Source of the DNA: Snodgrassella alvi
Lineage (GTDB): Bacteria > Pseudomonadota > Gammaproteobacteria > Burkholderiales > Neisseriaceae
Length of the DNA: 64,000 nucleotides
Direction of reading: 5' to 3'
Assembly (NCBI RefSeq): GCF_040741455.2
Contig: NZ_CP160328.2
Span: 434,001-498,000 of the forward strand
The notes under the pieces were generated by a model. It made no database searches and was not told the origin of the DNA. It was given only the letters and a program-made list of their open reading frames with translations. Numbering within the stretch: the stretch's first letter is position 1; the number at the start of each line of letters is the position of its first letter. Shown here piece by piece: positions 40,162 through 50,891 of this stretch. The position numbers were made by a program, and so were the translations under genes.

Positions 40162-43100
40162 TTATTTACTATAAATTACATTTGGTTTGCTTTTTATATG
40201 GATTTTATAACTTGTACCCTTACCTGGAGAACCTATCCATGTTTCAATGTTTCTGGGAATCGATTTTAAACCATTATGCATTTCAAAATCATAGCTATCA
40301 TCAATATATCGGATTTTTTGCTTATTAATCTTATCTCTACTAATAGTAACATGACCGAATACTCCCCAATCTTCATAATGTGAATATGGGACATGTCCTG
40401 TCCATTTTTCTTCATTTGATACTGCTGGATTTTGATCCCAAGCCCCATTCTTTGCATTTTTAGGTAAAACAATGCTTATTACTTTATTTTCAGGCAAGTT
40501 AACCACTAAATCAGAATTTTTATTTATTGTATACAAATAATCTGCAACCATTTTATTCAAAGGAATTTTACCTGCTTCGATATCTTCAACTAGTTTTTTA
40601 ACATTTGTGCCGTATTGATTTTTTAACTTTTCCTTAAGTTCATTATTTTGCTTTCTAGTTTTTTCAGGAGTAGTCCCAAAATAAGGCCAATCATTATTGT
40701 TTAGGTTATTATCCACAGCCGTATGCGCAGCCTGATTACCCTGCGCTGTATCTGCCATACTTCCACCCGCTACCGCTCCCGTAGCCGCTCCTGCCAGTCC
40801 TGATATTGCTGACACAGTTGCTTTCTCTTCTGCCGTTAAATCCTTTGGTTCTTTGTCATACAGCCATTTCGATACCACTGGACCTATCGCCTCTGATCCT
40901 CCTGCCGCCAATGCTCCTGCCAATGCATCATTCCCTCCTGCTGCCGCTACCGCTGCACCTAATACTGCATGTGCCACCAGATGGGCTGTGCTGCCTTCAG
41001 CATCTTTGCCTTTAAAGTATTGGCCTATCTGATAGGAAACCACCGGACTGGCTGTGGCTGCCAATATGCCCCCTACGCTATTGGTTGGTGCGGCCAATCC
41101 TGCTCCGATGGCATTCAGCAGTAAGCCGCCTGTGTTCCATTGCGACAGTTCTTTTTCGTATTGTTCCCGCTCTGATAAGGTCAGGTTTTCGTCTTTCAGT
41201 TTTTCTTTCAGGCTATCCTTTTTGCTGTTTATCATTGCTGAGGTAGCCTGTATATTGGCGCTGAATTCCTGTGTGACTTCACGCTGTGTATCCAGCTCTT
41301 TCTGAACTTTGTCTTTGTCAAAGTTGTTGCTCAGGTAGCCGGCTTTATCCGCATAGTTGTCGCTGCTGGTATCGGTATGAATTCCGGCTATGGTTTCGGC
41401 TACGCTTGTGCCGGTTTTCTGCTGCTGGGCAGCAGCATCTGTAATGATGATGTTGCCAGTATTGATGCCGCTGTGGGTGGTACTGCTGCTATGGCCACTA
41501 TCGTGTCCGAAGCCAAGGGACTTGCTGGCACCCGTTTCCCCCTGATTAGCCAGGTTAATCTTGTCATTACTAGTAGGCTGTTTTTGTCCCAGTGTTGATC
41601 CACTAACGCTGCCACTGGCACCGATACCAATACTGCTACCACTGTAATCACTATGATTATGAATATCACTACTGGTCAGGCTGCCGGTAATTACTTGGTT
41701 TTTGCCTGCCGCTTCGGCTGCTGCTGTAGAGGTGATGATGGCACCTTTGAGGTCGGTATTACCTTTGATGTTGAGCTGGTAGCCGTTGTCACCGGCAATG
41801 ATGCCGCTTTGTTCTGTTACAGCAGCATAATCGGCTTTGATTTTGCTTTTACTGAAGCTGGCAGAGGCAGAGGCGCCATAGCCTACGGTGACCTGCCCGC
41901 TGATATTCTGCTGTTTGCTGTTGTATTTGGCGGTGTCCTGCAAGCTTTCGATATTTAGTTCGGCTGCATCAATCTGTACGCCTTTACCTGCTACCTGTGC
42001 GCCTTTGATGTTGGTGGCTCCGCCGCTGGTGAGGCTGGTGTTGCCGCTGCTGCTTCCGATATGGCTGTTGCGGTAGCTGGTTTCGTCGCCATTGCCATGT
42101 CCTTTGCCGGCATTCACTCCGGCAGTAATACCTAACTTTGGACCACCTGAACCAATGCCGATGGTGGCACCGGCATTCCAGCCACTGGATTTGTTGCTGC
42201 TGCGCTCGCTGTGGTTTTGTTCGGCCGCCAGCAGGTTGATTTCGTTGTCTGCCTGTAAGTGTGTACCTTGTTTGCCATTGACATCTGAGCCAATGATGTT
42301 GATGTTGGAATCCTGTCCGGCTCCGGTTGCCAGTAGGTTGACTTCACCACCGGCATTAATCTGGCTGGCGGCGGCGACGCTGTCGCGGCTGTGGGTTTCA
42401 CTGCGGCTTTTTTGCTGGCCTACGGTGATGCTGACGCTGACATTGGTGGCGTTTTGTGGATTGTTGGCCAGGTCGGCGGCGGCATTGCCGGCTTTATACA
42501 AGTCTACGCCGGCATTGAAGGCTGCCATGGCGTTGACGCGCGCGTTTTTGCTTTCGCCTATGCGATTTACGGCGGTGCTGGCTGTTTGGATGGCATTGAC
42601 TATGGGTACGTTGACGGCTACGGTAAGGCCGCTTTTTTCGAAGGTATGGATGTTGTCTCGGCTGTACTGGTCTTCGGCTGCGTTGATGTCTATCTGTTTG
42701 GCTATGATGTTTACGTTACCTTGCGGGGAGGAAACGCTGCTGCCGGTTTGGGTATAGTGGTTGCCGGCTACAATGGTGGTGTCTCCGTTGAGGCTGCCAA
42801 CGCTGCTGCCGCTGTGGATGGTGCGGCGGCTGGTGGTGTCATCGGTTTCTTTCTGTTTCCCGATGCTAAAGCCGATGCCGCCACTACCCATTAGGCCGGA
42901 TTTGGTTTCTTTGTGGTATTCCTGATCTTGATACTGGTTGGACGCCGCTGTGATGTTAACATCCTGGCCGGCTTTCAGCACTGTGCCATTATCGGAGATG
43001 ATGTTGCTGCCACGGATGTTAATATCTTGATCACTACTGATGCTGACTTTGGCGCCGGTGATATTGCTGCCTACAGCTTCATCATAGTTGGCCCGCGATT

Positions 43101-46100
43101 GGTCAAGACTGGTTTTTTTGGACATTAGGCCGCTGGATTTGATGTAGACGGAGTGGTCTAGCTCGGTCTGTTGACGCCCTTCTATGATATTGACACCGTT
43201 TTTGCCGTGCAGGCTGACGTTGCCGTTTTCGCTGTTGATGTCGCCCTGCCGGATGTTGAACTGGTCTGCAGCCTGTATTTGTATATCACCGGCAGCACTG
43301 ATGCTGGTGCCGTTTTCGTTTTGATAGTGGTTTATCCAGTGGTTTTTGTCGCTGCTGCTGCCGTCTGTCATGTCGCGGCGGGTAGTAACGGTATTGAGGT
43401 CGATGCTACCGGCACTGCTGCTGAGCTGTGTAGTGCCATTATCTGCATTGTTGACGATGCTGGCGCCACGGGTAGTGATGCCGTGGGTACCGGCTACGCT
43501 GAGAACAGCGTCTTTGTCTCCGGTGACATACAGCCCAGCGGTGCGGTCGATAACGGTACCACCGTTGCGTTCATCGCCATAGCTGGCTGTGGTGGTGTTG
43601 AGGTTGATTTTATCGGCCTTGAGGCTGAGTAGGTCCTTACCTACTGCGGATCCGCCGTTGAAATTGATGCTGTCATTGGCGGTAAGGGCTACTTTGCTGC
43701 CGCTAAGCATGCCACTATTGTCAATATTCTGTGCCCCCAGACTGAGGATGTTCTGGCCGGCAATGCTGCCCTGATTGTTGATGTTGCCACTGTTTTGCAG
43801 GTTGATGTTGTGCGCACTGATTAGTGCGCCGGCTGTGGTCACGTCGTTATCACGTACTTTCAGGTAGATTTTGGGTACGAGTACGGTCTGCTGGCTGCCA
43901 TCGGCTAGGGTGACGGTCTGGTTGACCAGCCACACCATGTCGCTGGTAAGCTGTGCCATTTGCTCGGCACTTAATGCGACACCGGGGGTGATGTGAAACT
44001 GCTGTGCAAAGCTGATGCCGGCATTCATGAGTGCTTTGTACTGCTCTTCGTCATTACTGTAGCCTTCCAGCCGGCGGTAGCCGGTAAGCTGTGCTATCTG
44101 TTCGTTTATCAGTTTTTGTTCGTAATAGCCATCACCCAGCCGTTTTTGCATTCTGTCTGGGTTCTGCCCTAATGCGCTGAGCATGTAGTCGCTGCCGAGC
44201 CATTTTTTCATGTTGGTGAACGCTGGATCGGTTTCAACCAAATAGCCGCTGTTGGTGGGATTGATGTGGTACAGGCTGCTGTTGGGCAAGTTGGTATTGA
44301 AGCGGCTGAGACTTTGGATGCTTTGGTTGTGGTTTTCTGTCTGTGTCTGCGCTTTATCCTGTGGTTGCAGCTGATTGCCTGTTTTTGCCTGTTCGGCTTT
44401 GCCTTGATTGGCACTGATGCCGGCATGTTGCTGTACAACGCTTACTGGTGTGTCAAATTCATGGCTGGTTATGATGGTTTCGTTATATGGCTTTTCGCCT
44501 GTTTTTTTAATTTTACCGGAGCCCAGTTTGGGATTTTTATATTTGTATCCGCCCTGTTGACCATGATTTTCAACCCGCTGCTGGCCTTTGGTTTCTTGGT
44601 TTTCCAGATTGAGGCTGTCACCACCGGTCAGATTGCCACCGATGATGATACGGCTGTTGTTATTGACCCAGTGTTCGCCACTGATGGTTAGGTCGCCGCC
44701 GATGATGATTTCTGCTGGCTGGCTTTCGGTGACACGCTGTTTGTAGGTATCACTTTTATAGTCCCACCATTTTACGTCTTTAGCTGAGTATTTTTTCCAT
44801 TTTTTATTGGTGCCGTCATTGAATTTGAAACTGAGTTCTTTTTTTCCTTTTTTGAATTTTCCATCCACACCATCTACCCAGATTGCTGGATTGCCTTTTT
44901 CTTGTATCTGGAAGATTTTTTTACTGTTGTCGAGATATTCTTCTACAGCAAAATGATTATTCAGATTCTGTAGTTGCCGTACGGCGATGTTGCCATTTCC
45001 CTGCGCTTCGATGCGCGCGCTGCTGTTGAGCAGATTATCTGCCATGCCCACAGCCTGATGCTGTTGGTTTAGGCTGCCACCGATGGCGATGTCACCCTCG
45101 CTGGAAAGCAGGGCGTGTTCTTTGTTAACGATATCAGTTGCACCAATGTCCAGCCGCTGGCGTGCGGCTATCACTGCTGCTTTGGTTTCGGTGCCGCTGG
45201 TTTCTTCCTGATTGTATAAATCATGGCTGCCAATGGCGACATGGTTGCCATAGATGCGGCCGGTGCCGATGTTGTTGATGCTGTTTCCGGACTGTACTAG
45301 TGTGGTGCCGTTGCTGTTTATCAGGCCACGGTTGGTGATTTTGCTTTGTGCCTGTAATTCGGTTTGATTGTTGCTCTGAATGGTGCCGCTGGCCTGATTG
45401 TCGATATCGGCTGCCTGCAGACGCACGCTGTCGCCGCCACTAAGGGTATGGCTGTTGCTGATCGTCCCTTGGCTGCTGATAGTCAGGTTGTGACCGGCGG
45501 TGATGTCTGCATCGACGCTGAAGTTATCTGTTAATGCGATTTCTGCATCGTGGCCGGCGGCAATGGTGCCCGGGTTATTCAGATTTTGTGCTTGCAGGGT
45601 AAGATTCTGGCCGGCAATGATTTGTCCGTTCTGGCTGTTATCTATTTGCAAGGCGTTACCGCTGATATAAACGTCTTTTTGCGAGCTAATCTGTCCCTGC
45701 TGGTTGTTCAGGCTTTGGTTGATGCTGGTGCGCGTTTCTCCATTGGCACGTATGGCTCCGTGGTTGTTATTTAGTGTGTCAGCATTAATTTTTATGTTTT
45801 CTGCGTCTACTGTGCCTTGTTGGTTATTGAATCCGCTGCTGTGAATTTCTGCTTGCTGTGCAGCACTGATTTTACCCGCTGTGTTATCGATATTACCGGC
45901 TTGAATGGTGAGCTGACCATTGCTGCCTATCTGGCCGGTATGGTTATTAAGCTGATTGGTTACGGTAAGCTGCTGGGCGTTGACGCTGCGAATAGCCCCC
46001 AGCTGATTATTTATGCTATCCGCTTTCAGTTGCAGACTGTCACTATCGATGGCGCCACTATTGTTATTTAGGTTGGCCGTTTGTATTTCAGCAGTTCCTC

Positions 46101-48036
46101 CACTCCATAGCTGCCCGCCTTTGCTATTGTCAATTTGCCCACTACTGTGTAGCTGCAGTTGTTTCTGTGCCGCTATGACGCCGCTATCACTGTTGTCGGT
46201 GTTCTCTGCCTCTATGGCTATTTGTTCCGTCGACTGGATCCGGCCTTTGCGGTTGTCCAGTTCTTTGCCTGTGTACTGGAACGGTCCTCTGCTGCTGATT
46301 TCACCACTGCGGTTATCCAGCCGGCCTGTGCTGATGCGGGCTTCGCCGGTGTTGAGTTTTCCTTGCTGGTTGTCGAGCAGTTCGCCGCTTACTTGTAATT
46401 TGTTTAGGTTGAGGGTGCCACGGTTGGTCAGGCCGTTATGTGCGTTCAGGTCGATGCCACCATTGGCAATTATTTGGCCGTTGTCGTTGAGAATTTCTTG
46501 TTCGCTGATGATTTGGCCGCTGGCAAATTGTTTGGGGGTGCCCGCCGCTGCTTCGGTCTGGCCTGCGCCTGTGGCAATGGTCGGTACGGGGGTATCCTGG
46601 TTTTCTGCCGGTTTCTGCGGCCTGGCTGGCTGTTCTGTTGTGGCTGATTCGCTGCTGTTGCTGGTTGGGGGTTCTGATGGTGCATAACCGATCAGGCTGT
46701 TGCTGCTGTTATTCAGTTTATTCAGATCCAGTTTCAGGCTTTGCTGGCCGCTCTGGATGATTTTGCCCTGCTGGTTGTAGATGCTGCCGCTGCTGATGTC
46801 GAGCCGGCCGCCGTTGATTTCGCCCTGATTGCTCAGTTGCTGCCGGTTGCGGATGTTTAATTCGTCGGCACTGGTGATTAAACCGCTGTTGTCTAGCTGC
46901 TGGCTTTGTAATTGCATTTTGCCTTGGCTCGACAGGGTGCCGCTGTTGCGGATGCTGTCTGCATGTATGGCTGCTGTGGCCTCTTCTGCGGCGCTACTGT
47001 TTTTATCTGCGGCAACGATGCTGCCGCTGTTGCTCAGTCTGCCATCGGTACTGATGCTGACGCCTCCGGCTCCGGCAAAGATTTGGCCGGCATTGTTGAT
47101 GCCGACGCCTTTGTCGTTGCTGATTAGTACGATTTTGCCGGCATACATGCCACCTAGGCTGCTGCTGTCTATGGCTATGCTTTGTTTGTCCGATATATTG
47201 TTGTTTACGTTGGCGGTGATCTGCCCTTGGGCATTGATGTCATTACTGCCGGTACTGATGTTGAGTTTATTTGCCCAGATGCCGGCATTGATTTGCGCTG
47301 CTTTGGTCAGGATGTTGGTGTAATCACTGCCGCTTGTGTCCAGACCCTGTCCGTTGATGCTGATGTTGCCTCCCCGTACCTGAAAGCCGTCCAGGCTGCC
47401 GTTATTGAGTACGGGTCTGCCGGTGGTTAGGGTGACGCCGGCAGCATTGATAAAGCCGCCGCCATTGACGCTGATACCGGACGGGTTGGCCATGATGACT
47501 TCGGCTCGTCGGCCGGCTACTTCGATGTAGCCGTTGAGCCGGCTGGGATTGCTGCTGTTGATTTGGTTGACGATGATGCCGGCTTCGCCTTTGGCCAGCC
47601 ATGGGTTGCCTTGTATCCACCCAGCCTGTTTGGTCTGGGTGCTTTTACGGCTGTTGTTGAGGATGGCTCCTTGTTTGTTGACGTCTAATTGCCGGTACTG
47701 GTTGATGGATACGCCGCCTTTGCTCGGGGTCTGGATGTTGATTTGCGGGATGCCGTTGGCGGTTTGGAGGATGGTGGGTTGCTGGTTTTTGGGAGCAGAC
47801 GGGTCGGCATGGATGTCTGCGGCTATGGCAGAGTGATTAATGAGTACGCATAGACCTAATCCGAGTAGGATGGAGCTGGTTAATACGGGTAGTCTAGCCA
47901 GTAGGCTGCTGAAGATGGTGCCGCCGCTTTGATTACGGTCTGCGGTGCTTTTGCCTTCACGGATGGTGTTTTCGGCTACGGCAACCAGAATTCCTCTTTT
48001 TTTGTTGAATATGACTTTGTATCTGTTTTTATTCAT
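40162..48036 (-). CDS. cdiA: CdiA/FhaB-like two-partner secretion exoprotein (contact-dependent toxin)
   Basis: 2624 residues. An extended signal peptide (1-72, MNKNRYKVIFNKKRG... ending SAIA) targets the Sec pathway. The TPS domain (about 75-330, with NPSGISVNGGGFINAAG) is recognised by the TpsB partner. A long FHA-1-type beta-helix of NNQ/GxI repeats runs to about 1150. A conserved non-repetitive segment at about 1250-1395 (WLGSDYML, KRLGDGYYEQ, PGVALSAEQMAQLTSDMVWLV) matches the region next to the receptor-binding part of CdiA. FHA-2 repeats follow to about 2200, then an Ala/Gly-rich pretoxin region ending in VDNN (2441-2444). The last 180 residues are the variable toxin tip, without a recognised family. 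Confidence 0.93.
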   Translation of the reverse strand: MNKNRYKVIFNKKRGILVAVAENTIREGKSTADRNQSGGTIFSSLLARLPVLTSSILLGLGLCVLINHSAIAADIHADPSAPKNQQPTILQTANGIPQINIQTPSKGGVSINQYRQLDVNKQGAILNNSRKSTQTKQAGWIQGNPWLAKGEAGIIVNQINSSNPSRLNGYIEVAGRRAEVIMANPSGISVNGGGFINAAGVTLTTGRPVLNNGSLDGFQVRGGNISINGQGLDTSGSDYTNILTKAAQINAGIWANKLNISTGSNDINAQGQITANVNNNISDKQSIAIDSSSLGGMYAGKIVLISNDKGVGINNAGQIFAGAGGVSISTDGRLSNSGSIVAADKNSSAAEEATAAIHADSIRNSGTLSSQGKMQLQSQQLDNSGLITSADELNIRNRQQLSNQGEINGGRLDISSGSIYNQQGKIIQSGQQSLKLDLNKLNNSSNSLIGYAPSEPPTSNSSESATTEQPARPQKPAENQDTPVPTIATGAGQTEAAAGTPKQFASGQIISEQEILNDNGQIIANGGIDLNAHNGLTNRGTLNLNKLQVSGELLDNQQGKLNTGEARISTGRLDNRSGEISSRGPFQYTGKELDNRKGRIQSTEQIAIEAENTDNSDSGVIAAQKQLQLHSSGQIDNSKGGQLWSGGTAEIQTANLNNNSGAIDSDSLQLKADSINNQLGAIRSVNAQQLTVTNQLNNHTGQIGSNGQLTIQAGNIDNTAGKISAAQQAEIHSSGFNNQQGTVDAENIKINADTLNNNHGAIRANGETRTSINQSLNNQQGQISSQKDVYISGNALQIDNSQNGQIIAGQNLTLQAQNLNNPGTIAAGHDAEIALTDNFSVDADITAGHNLTISSQGTISNSHTLSGGDSVRLQAADIDNQASGTIQSNNQTELQAQSKITNRGLINSNGTTLVQSGNSINNIGTGRIYGNHVAIGSHDLYNQEETSGTETKAAVIAARQRLDIGATDIVNKEHALLSSEGDIAIGGSLNQQHQAVGMADNLLNSSARIEAQGNGNIAVRQLQNLNNHFAVEEYLDNSKKIFQIQEKGNPAIWVDGVDGKFKKGKKELSFKFNDGTNKKWKKYSAKDVKWWDYKSDTYKQRVTESQPAEIIIGGDLTISGEHWVNNNSRIIIGGNLTGGDSLNLENQETKGQQRVENHGQQGGYKYKNPKLGSGKIKKTGEKPYNETIITSHEFDTPVSVVQQHAGISANQGKAEQAKTGNQLQPQDKAQTQTENHNQSIQSLSRFNTNLPNSSLYHINPTNSGYLVETDPAFTNMKKWLGSDYMLSALGQNPDRMQKRLGDGYYEQKLINEQIAQLTGYRRLEGYSNDEEQYKALMNAGISFAQQFHITPGVALSAEQMAQLTSDMVWLVNQTVTLADGSQQTVLVPKIYLKVRDNDVTTAGALISAHNINLQNSGNINNQGSIAGQNILSLGAQNIDNSGMLSGSKVALTANDSINFNGGSAVGKDLLSLKADKINLNTTTASYGDERNGGTVIDRTAGLYVTGDKDAVLSVAGTHGITTRGASIVNNADNGTTQLSSSAGSIDLNTVTTRRDMTDGSSSDKNHWINHYQNENGTSISAAGDIQIQAADQFNIRQGDINSENGNVSLHGKNGVNIIEGRQQTELDHSVYIKSSGLMSKKTSLDQSRANYDEAVGSNITGAKVSISSDQDINIRGSNIISDNGTVLKAGQDVNITAASNQYQDQEYHKETKSGLMGSGGIGFSIGKQKETDDTTSRRTIHSGSSVGSLNGDTTIVAGNHYTQTGSSVSSPQGNVNIIAKQIDINAAEDQYSRDNIHTFEKSGLTVAVNVPIVNAIQTASTAVNRIGESKNARVNAMAAFNAGVDLYKAGNAAADLANNPQNATNVSVSITVGQQKSRSETHSRDSVAAASQINAGGEVNLLATGAGQDSNINIIGSDVNGKQGTHLQADNEINLLAAEQNHSERSSNKSSGWNAGATIGIGSGGPKLGITAGVNAGKGHGNGDETSYRNSHIGSSSGNTSLTSGGATNIKGAQVAGKGVQIDAAELNIESLQDTAKYNSKQQNISGQVTVGYGASASASFSKSKIKADYAAVTEQSGIIAGDNGYQLNIKGNTDLKGAIITSTAAAEAAGKNQVITGSLTSSDIHNHSDYSGSSIGIGASGSVSGSTLGQKQPTSNDKINLANQGETGASKSLGFGHDSGHSSSTTHSGINTGNIIITDAAAQQQKTGTSVAETIAGIHTDTSSDNYADKAGYLSNNFDKDKVQKELDTQREVTQEFSANIQATSAMINSKKDSLKEKLKDENLTLSEREQYEKELSQWNTGGLLLNAIGAGLAAPTNSVGGILAATASPVVSYQIGQYFKGKDAEGSTAHLVAHAVLGAAVAAAGGNDALAGALAAGGSEAIGPVVSKWLYDKEPKDLTAEEKATVSAISGLAGAATGAVAGGSMADTAQGNQAAHTAVDNNLNNNDWPYFGTTPEKTRKQNNELKEKLKNQYGTNVKKLVEDIEAGKIPLNKMVADYLYTINKNSDLVVNLPENKVISIVLPKNAKNGAWDQNPAVSNEEKWTGHVPYSHYEDWGVFGHVTISRDKINKQKIRYIDDSYDFEMHNGLKSIPRNIETWIGSPGKGTSYKIHIKSKPNVIYSK
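41268..42109 (-). repeat. 842-bp direct repeat, cdiA copy
   Basis: Same segment as 37516-38357. In CdiA it encodes the end of the FHA-2 region just before the pretoxin part, so recombination here would replace everything from the pretoxin region to the tip. Confidence 0.93.
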
Positions 48037-48103
48037 GATTTTTCCTGTTATTCGGCCGTACAGCCTGGGCTAACGGCGTTCTGATATGTGTGGTTTGATT
48101 GTG

Positions 48104-49876
48104 TTATATGGAATAGTTGAGGCTGAAGCCAACGGTGGTATTGGCGGTACGGAAGTACTGGGGTTTATATATTGGTTTGCCGGCAAAGATGTCGTAATAC
48201 CACTGGCCGCCGGCTTTCATCTGGCCTTTGAAGCCGATAACGGCACCAGCTAGTGTTTTACCCAGCTGCATTTCGGTGGCGGGACCGGCAACGTGGCCGA
48301 TATCCAGCCCCAGATATACCTGATGGGTACCTAGATATTGCCAGCTGAGGTTGTTGTTCCAGTACCAGCCTCGTTCTCCCATGAGGGTGACTTCGCCGTC
48401 AAATCCGCGCACGGTATAACGGCCACCGATGGAAAGCTGGTCTTGGGTAATTAAGGGGGTTTTGTTCCACTGGCTGTGAAGGGAGCTGTCGAAGCTGAGG
48501 CGTTGTCTGCCCAGGGTGAATGGCTGCGTGTAGCCGATGTCGGCTGTGATGATTTTCATGCGCGATGTGCCTTCGCCAAATTCTTCTTCGGGTGCCCGCA
48601 GGCTGTGATCGGCACCGGTACCACGGCGGTAACCTAATCCGATGTTGACGGTGCCATTACCTATGTATTCTTGATGATTTAGGTTGACTGCCCAGCCGGC
48701 AGTATGCCGTTGCTGTACTTCGATTTCGGCATCGTTTACGTAATTATGGGATTGCCGACGCCATAATTTGGCGGTGATGTCGGTTTTGCGGTGGCTGTCG
48801 CGATACAGCAGCCGCGTTAGTCCGATGTCGCTGTTGTCGCTTTTGCCGTTGTAGTCGTAGTTTTCGTTGTATCCGGCTACGGCCTGATGATAACGGTAAT
48901 GGTTGCGGTTATACGCTATCAGCCAGTTGCCATAAGGTATTGAGTAATGCAGTGCATAGCCACGGGTACCGCTGCCGGTACGGTTGCCATCGCTGTCCAT
49001 TTGACTGTCTTTGCTGCCTAAATCATGGTTGTAGTTGATATAAAATAAATCACTTAGTCCTAATGGATTATCTGCTGATAATGTGACGCCTCCCTGATAA
49101 CGCCCTGTGGAATGGCTGCCGGAATCGTCTGCGTTAAAACTTATACGAAAGGGAATGGTTCGTTGTGACCAGCTGATGACGATGTCGCTTTCGTTCGGTG
49201 CTTCAGCCGGTACTATCTGGATATCAGCTTCGGCGGTGGGAACGCGACGCAGGTTTTCTAGTCCCTGCTCTAGCTGCCGCAGATTCAGGATGTCTCCGGC
49301 TCTGGCTGGAAATTCGTTCTGGATGCGGCGAATACGCTCTACGTGGGTGGTTGCTGCATTGTCTAAATTGTAACGGATGGTATGGATTCGCCCCGGAATG
49401 ACGCTGAGCTGTAAGGTGCCGCTGGTAAGATCCTGTGGTGTGGCTAAAATACGGGTGGTGGTGTAGCCACGTTCGATGACGGCATTCTGTGCCAAGGTCA
49501 TGATCTGGTTGATGGCTTTGCTGCCTAGGCACATGCCTGCGGTAAACTGGCTCTGGCGCTGCGCTTTTTTTAGGGCAAACTGGAACCGGCTGGCTTCTTC
49601 TCCTGTCAGGGTGATGCTGTTGATGGCAAAACACGGGGTTTCGTTGGTTATCAGTTTGTCTGTCTGTGTTGGGTTTTCTTCTTGTGGCTGTAGACGAATA
49701 TTTACTTCAGGCTGCATTTGCTGCTGAAACTGCTGCTGGCGCTGCTGTTCACGAATGATTTGCTGTTGCTGCTGACGGTCCAGCCGGGAAGCTACTTCTG
49801 ATACCGGAGAGGCGTAAACACTTATAAGACCACTAGCCAAGAAATTGATAAGCAATACGATTTTATGTAGATACAT
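48104..49876 (-). CDS. TpsB/CdiB-like outer-membrane transporter (ShlB/FhaC family)
   Basis: Exports the CdiA-like protein across the outer membrane. 590 residues: signal peptide (1-22), a Gln-rich segment (about 33-60), tandem POTRA domains (about 75-240, with CFAINSITLTG and VIERGYTTTRILATPQDL), then a 16-strand barrel with the lid motif region VRGFDGEVTLMGERG and a C-terminal aromatic strand (GFSLNYSI). It lies 67 bp upstream of cdiA on the same strand, the usual B-A order. The first gene of the operon; its promoter must lie in the long spacer upstream. Confidence 0.93.
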   Translation of the reverse strand: MYLHKIVLLINFLASGLISVYASPVSEVASRLDRQQQQQIIREQQRQQQFQQQMQPEVNIRLQPQEENPTQTDKLITNETPCFAINSITLTGEEASRFQFALKKAQRQSQFTAGMCLGSKAINQIMTLAQNAVIERGYTTTRILATPQDLTSGTLQLSVIPGRIHTIRYNLDNAATTHVERIRRIQNEFPARAGDILNLRQLEQGLENLRRVPTAEADIQIVPAEAPNESDIVISWSQRTIPFRISFNADDSGSHSTGRYQGGVTLSADNPLGLSDLFYINYNHDLGSKDSQMDSDGNRTGSGTRGYALHYSIPYGNWLIAYNRNHYRYHQAVAGYNENYDYNGKSDNSDIGLTRLLYRDSHRKTDITAKLWRRQSHNYVNDAEIEVQQRHTAGWAVNLNHQEYIGNGTVNIGLGYRRGTGADHSLRAPEEEFGEGTSRMKIITADIGYTQPFTLGRQRLSFDSSLHSQWNKTPLITQDQLSIGGRYTVRGFDGEVTLMGERGWYWNNNLSWQYLGTHQVYLGLDIGHVAGPATEMQLGKTLAGAVIGFKGQMKAGGQWYYDIFAGKPIYKPQYFRTANTTVGFSLNYSI

Positions 49877-50891
49877 TTTGCTCTTTAAATATGTAAAGTA
49901 AATTATGACTGCCTGTGATCCATGTAGCTCTAAAGATAGGCAATATTGCCTTTAATAATGAGGCTGGTATTTTCGGCTTTGAATGGATAGTAAAGAGTAA
50001 TGAATATAATTTTATGGTGATTTTTATTCATTTAATCTGGCTGGTTTATAAAAATATTGCGTTGTAGAATGCTGCCCCTATGCTAAAAATGAAGCAATTA
50101 GTCTGAAGATTTCAAATACTGTTTTATTTCCACATAATTTATAAAGAAAATTACTTGAGGTTAGACTTCTGTTTATTGCAACTACAATAATGGACAAATC
50201 TGTAAAAATATTAGTAATAGGAAGACAATTTTTTCAGAAAGTTTCCAAAAATTATAATCGTCATGATTGCTTTTTAATATTAATTTTTATTAAGAACATT
50301 GGAATTTAGTCTATTTAATTACTACTAATATGCATATATGATATTAACAAATTAAATAAATATTATAATAACATTATGATATATATAATAAATATTTTTA
50401 TTCAAATTTTATTCAATATTATTTTCAGATAAAGACTTTAGCATTAATGAACTGTTAATTTTTAGCAACAATATTAGCATTATCTCTTGATTGCCTATCT
50501 AAAATATGAGCCATATGCCATAAAAGATAATGAGATTAATTGATTAAATAGGGGTAAATAACCTGATTCTACTCATGATGTAGTAACTTTGAAAAATCGC
50601 ATCGTGAAGGTTACTGAAATTTAGAAATCTGAAAAATTTCAAATATGCTATTTGTATGGAATTGGTTTTATGAATGAGGGGAGAAATAAGCAATACATGT
50701 AAGAGACATACTTATAGTCTGCGTATTCATACTTGGCGGGCCTTTCTTACATCTTTTCTACTCCAATTAAAATCAGCTTTTTTAAAAAGTCTATATGAAT
50801 TATCTGGAAAAAATATTGGGTGACAAATCACTATATTGAATTGCAATTGCCCAGATGTAGATATTAAACTTAATAGGAGGAAAAAAGATTT
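49877..50891. other. 1-kb AT-rich intergenic region
   Basis: Over 1 kb of very AT-rich sequence with many stop codons in all frames. It must hold the promoter of the tpsB-cdiA operon at its left end. It shows a run of TATATA-type sequence around 50330-50400 and a weak inverted repeat near 50580-50612. No gene, tRNA or CRISPR is seen. Confidence 0.5.

Noticed and set aside
40708-40716. DnaA-box nonamer within cdiA
   Set aside because: It is formed by the codons of the VDNN motif on the opposite strand and is a chance match.
42092-47836. Many long open frames on the plus strand opposite cdiA (for example 42092-42757 and 46013-46687)
   Set aside because: They are antisense shadows of the repetitive, higher-GC cdiA frame. 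They lack ribosome sites and recognisable motifs, and have repeat-like composition.
49877-50891. Search for a small RNA, phage remnant or IS element in the long spacer upstream of tpsB
   Set aside because: Only AT-rich sequence with stops in all frames; no terminal inverted repeats, transposase motif or strong hairpin with a T tail.
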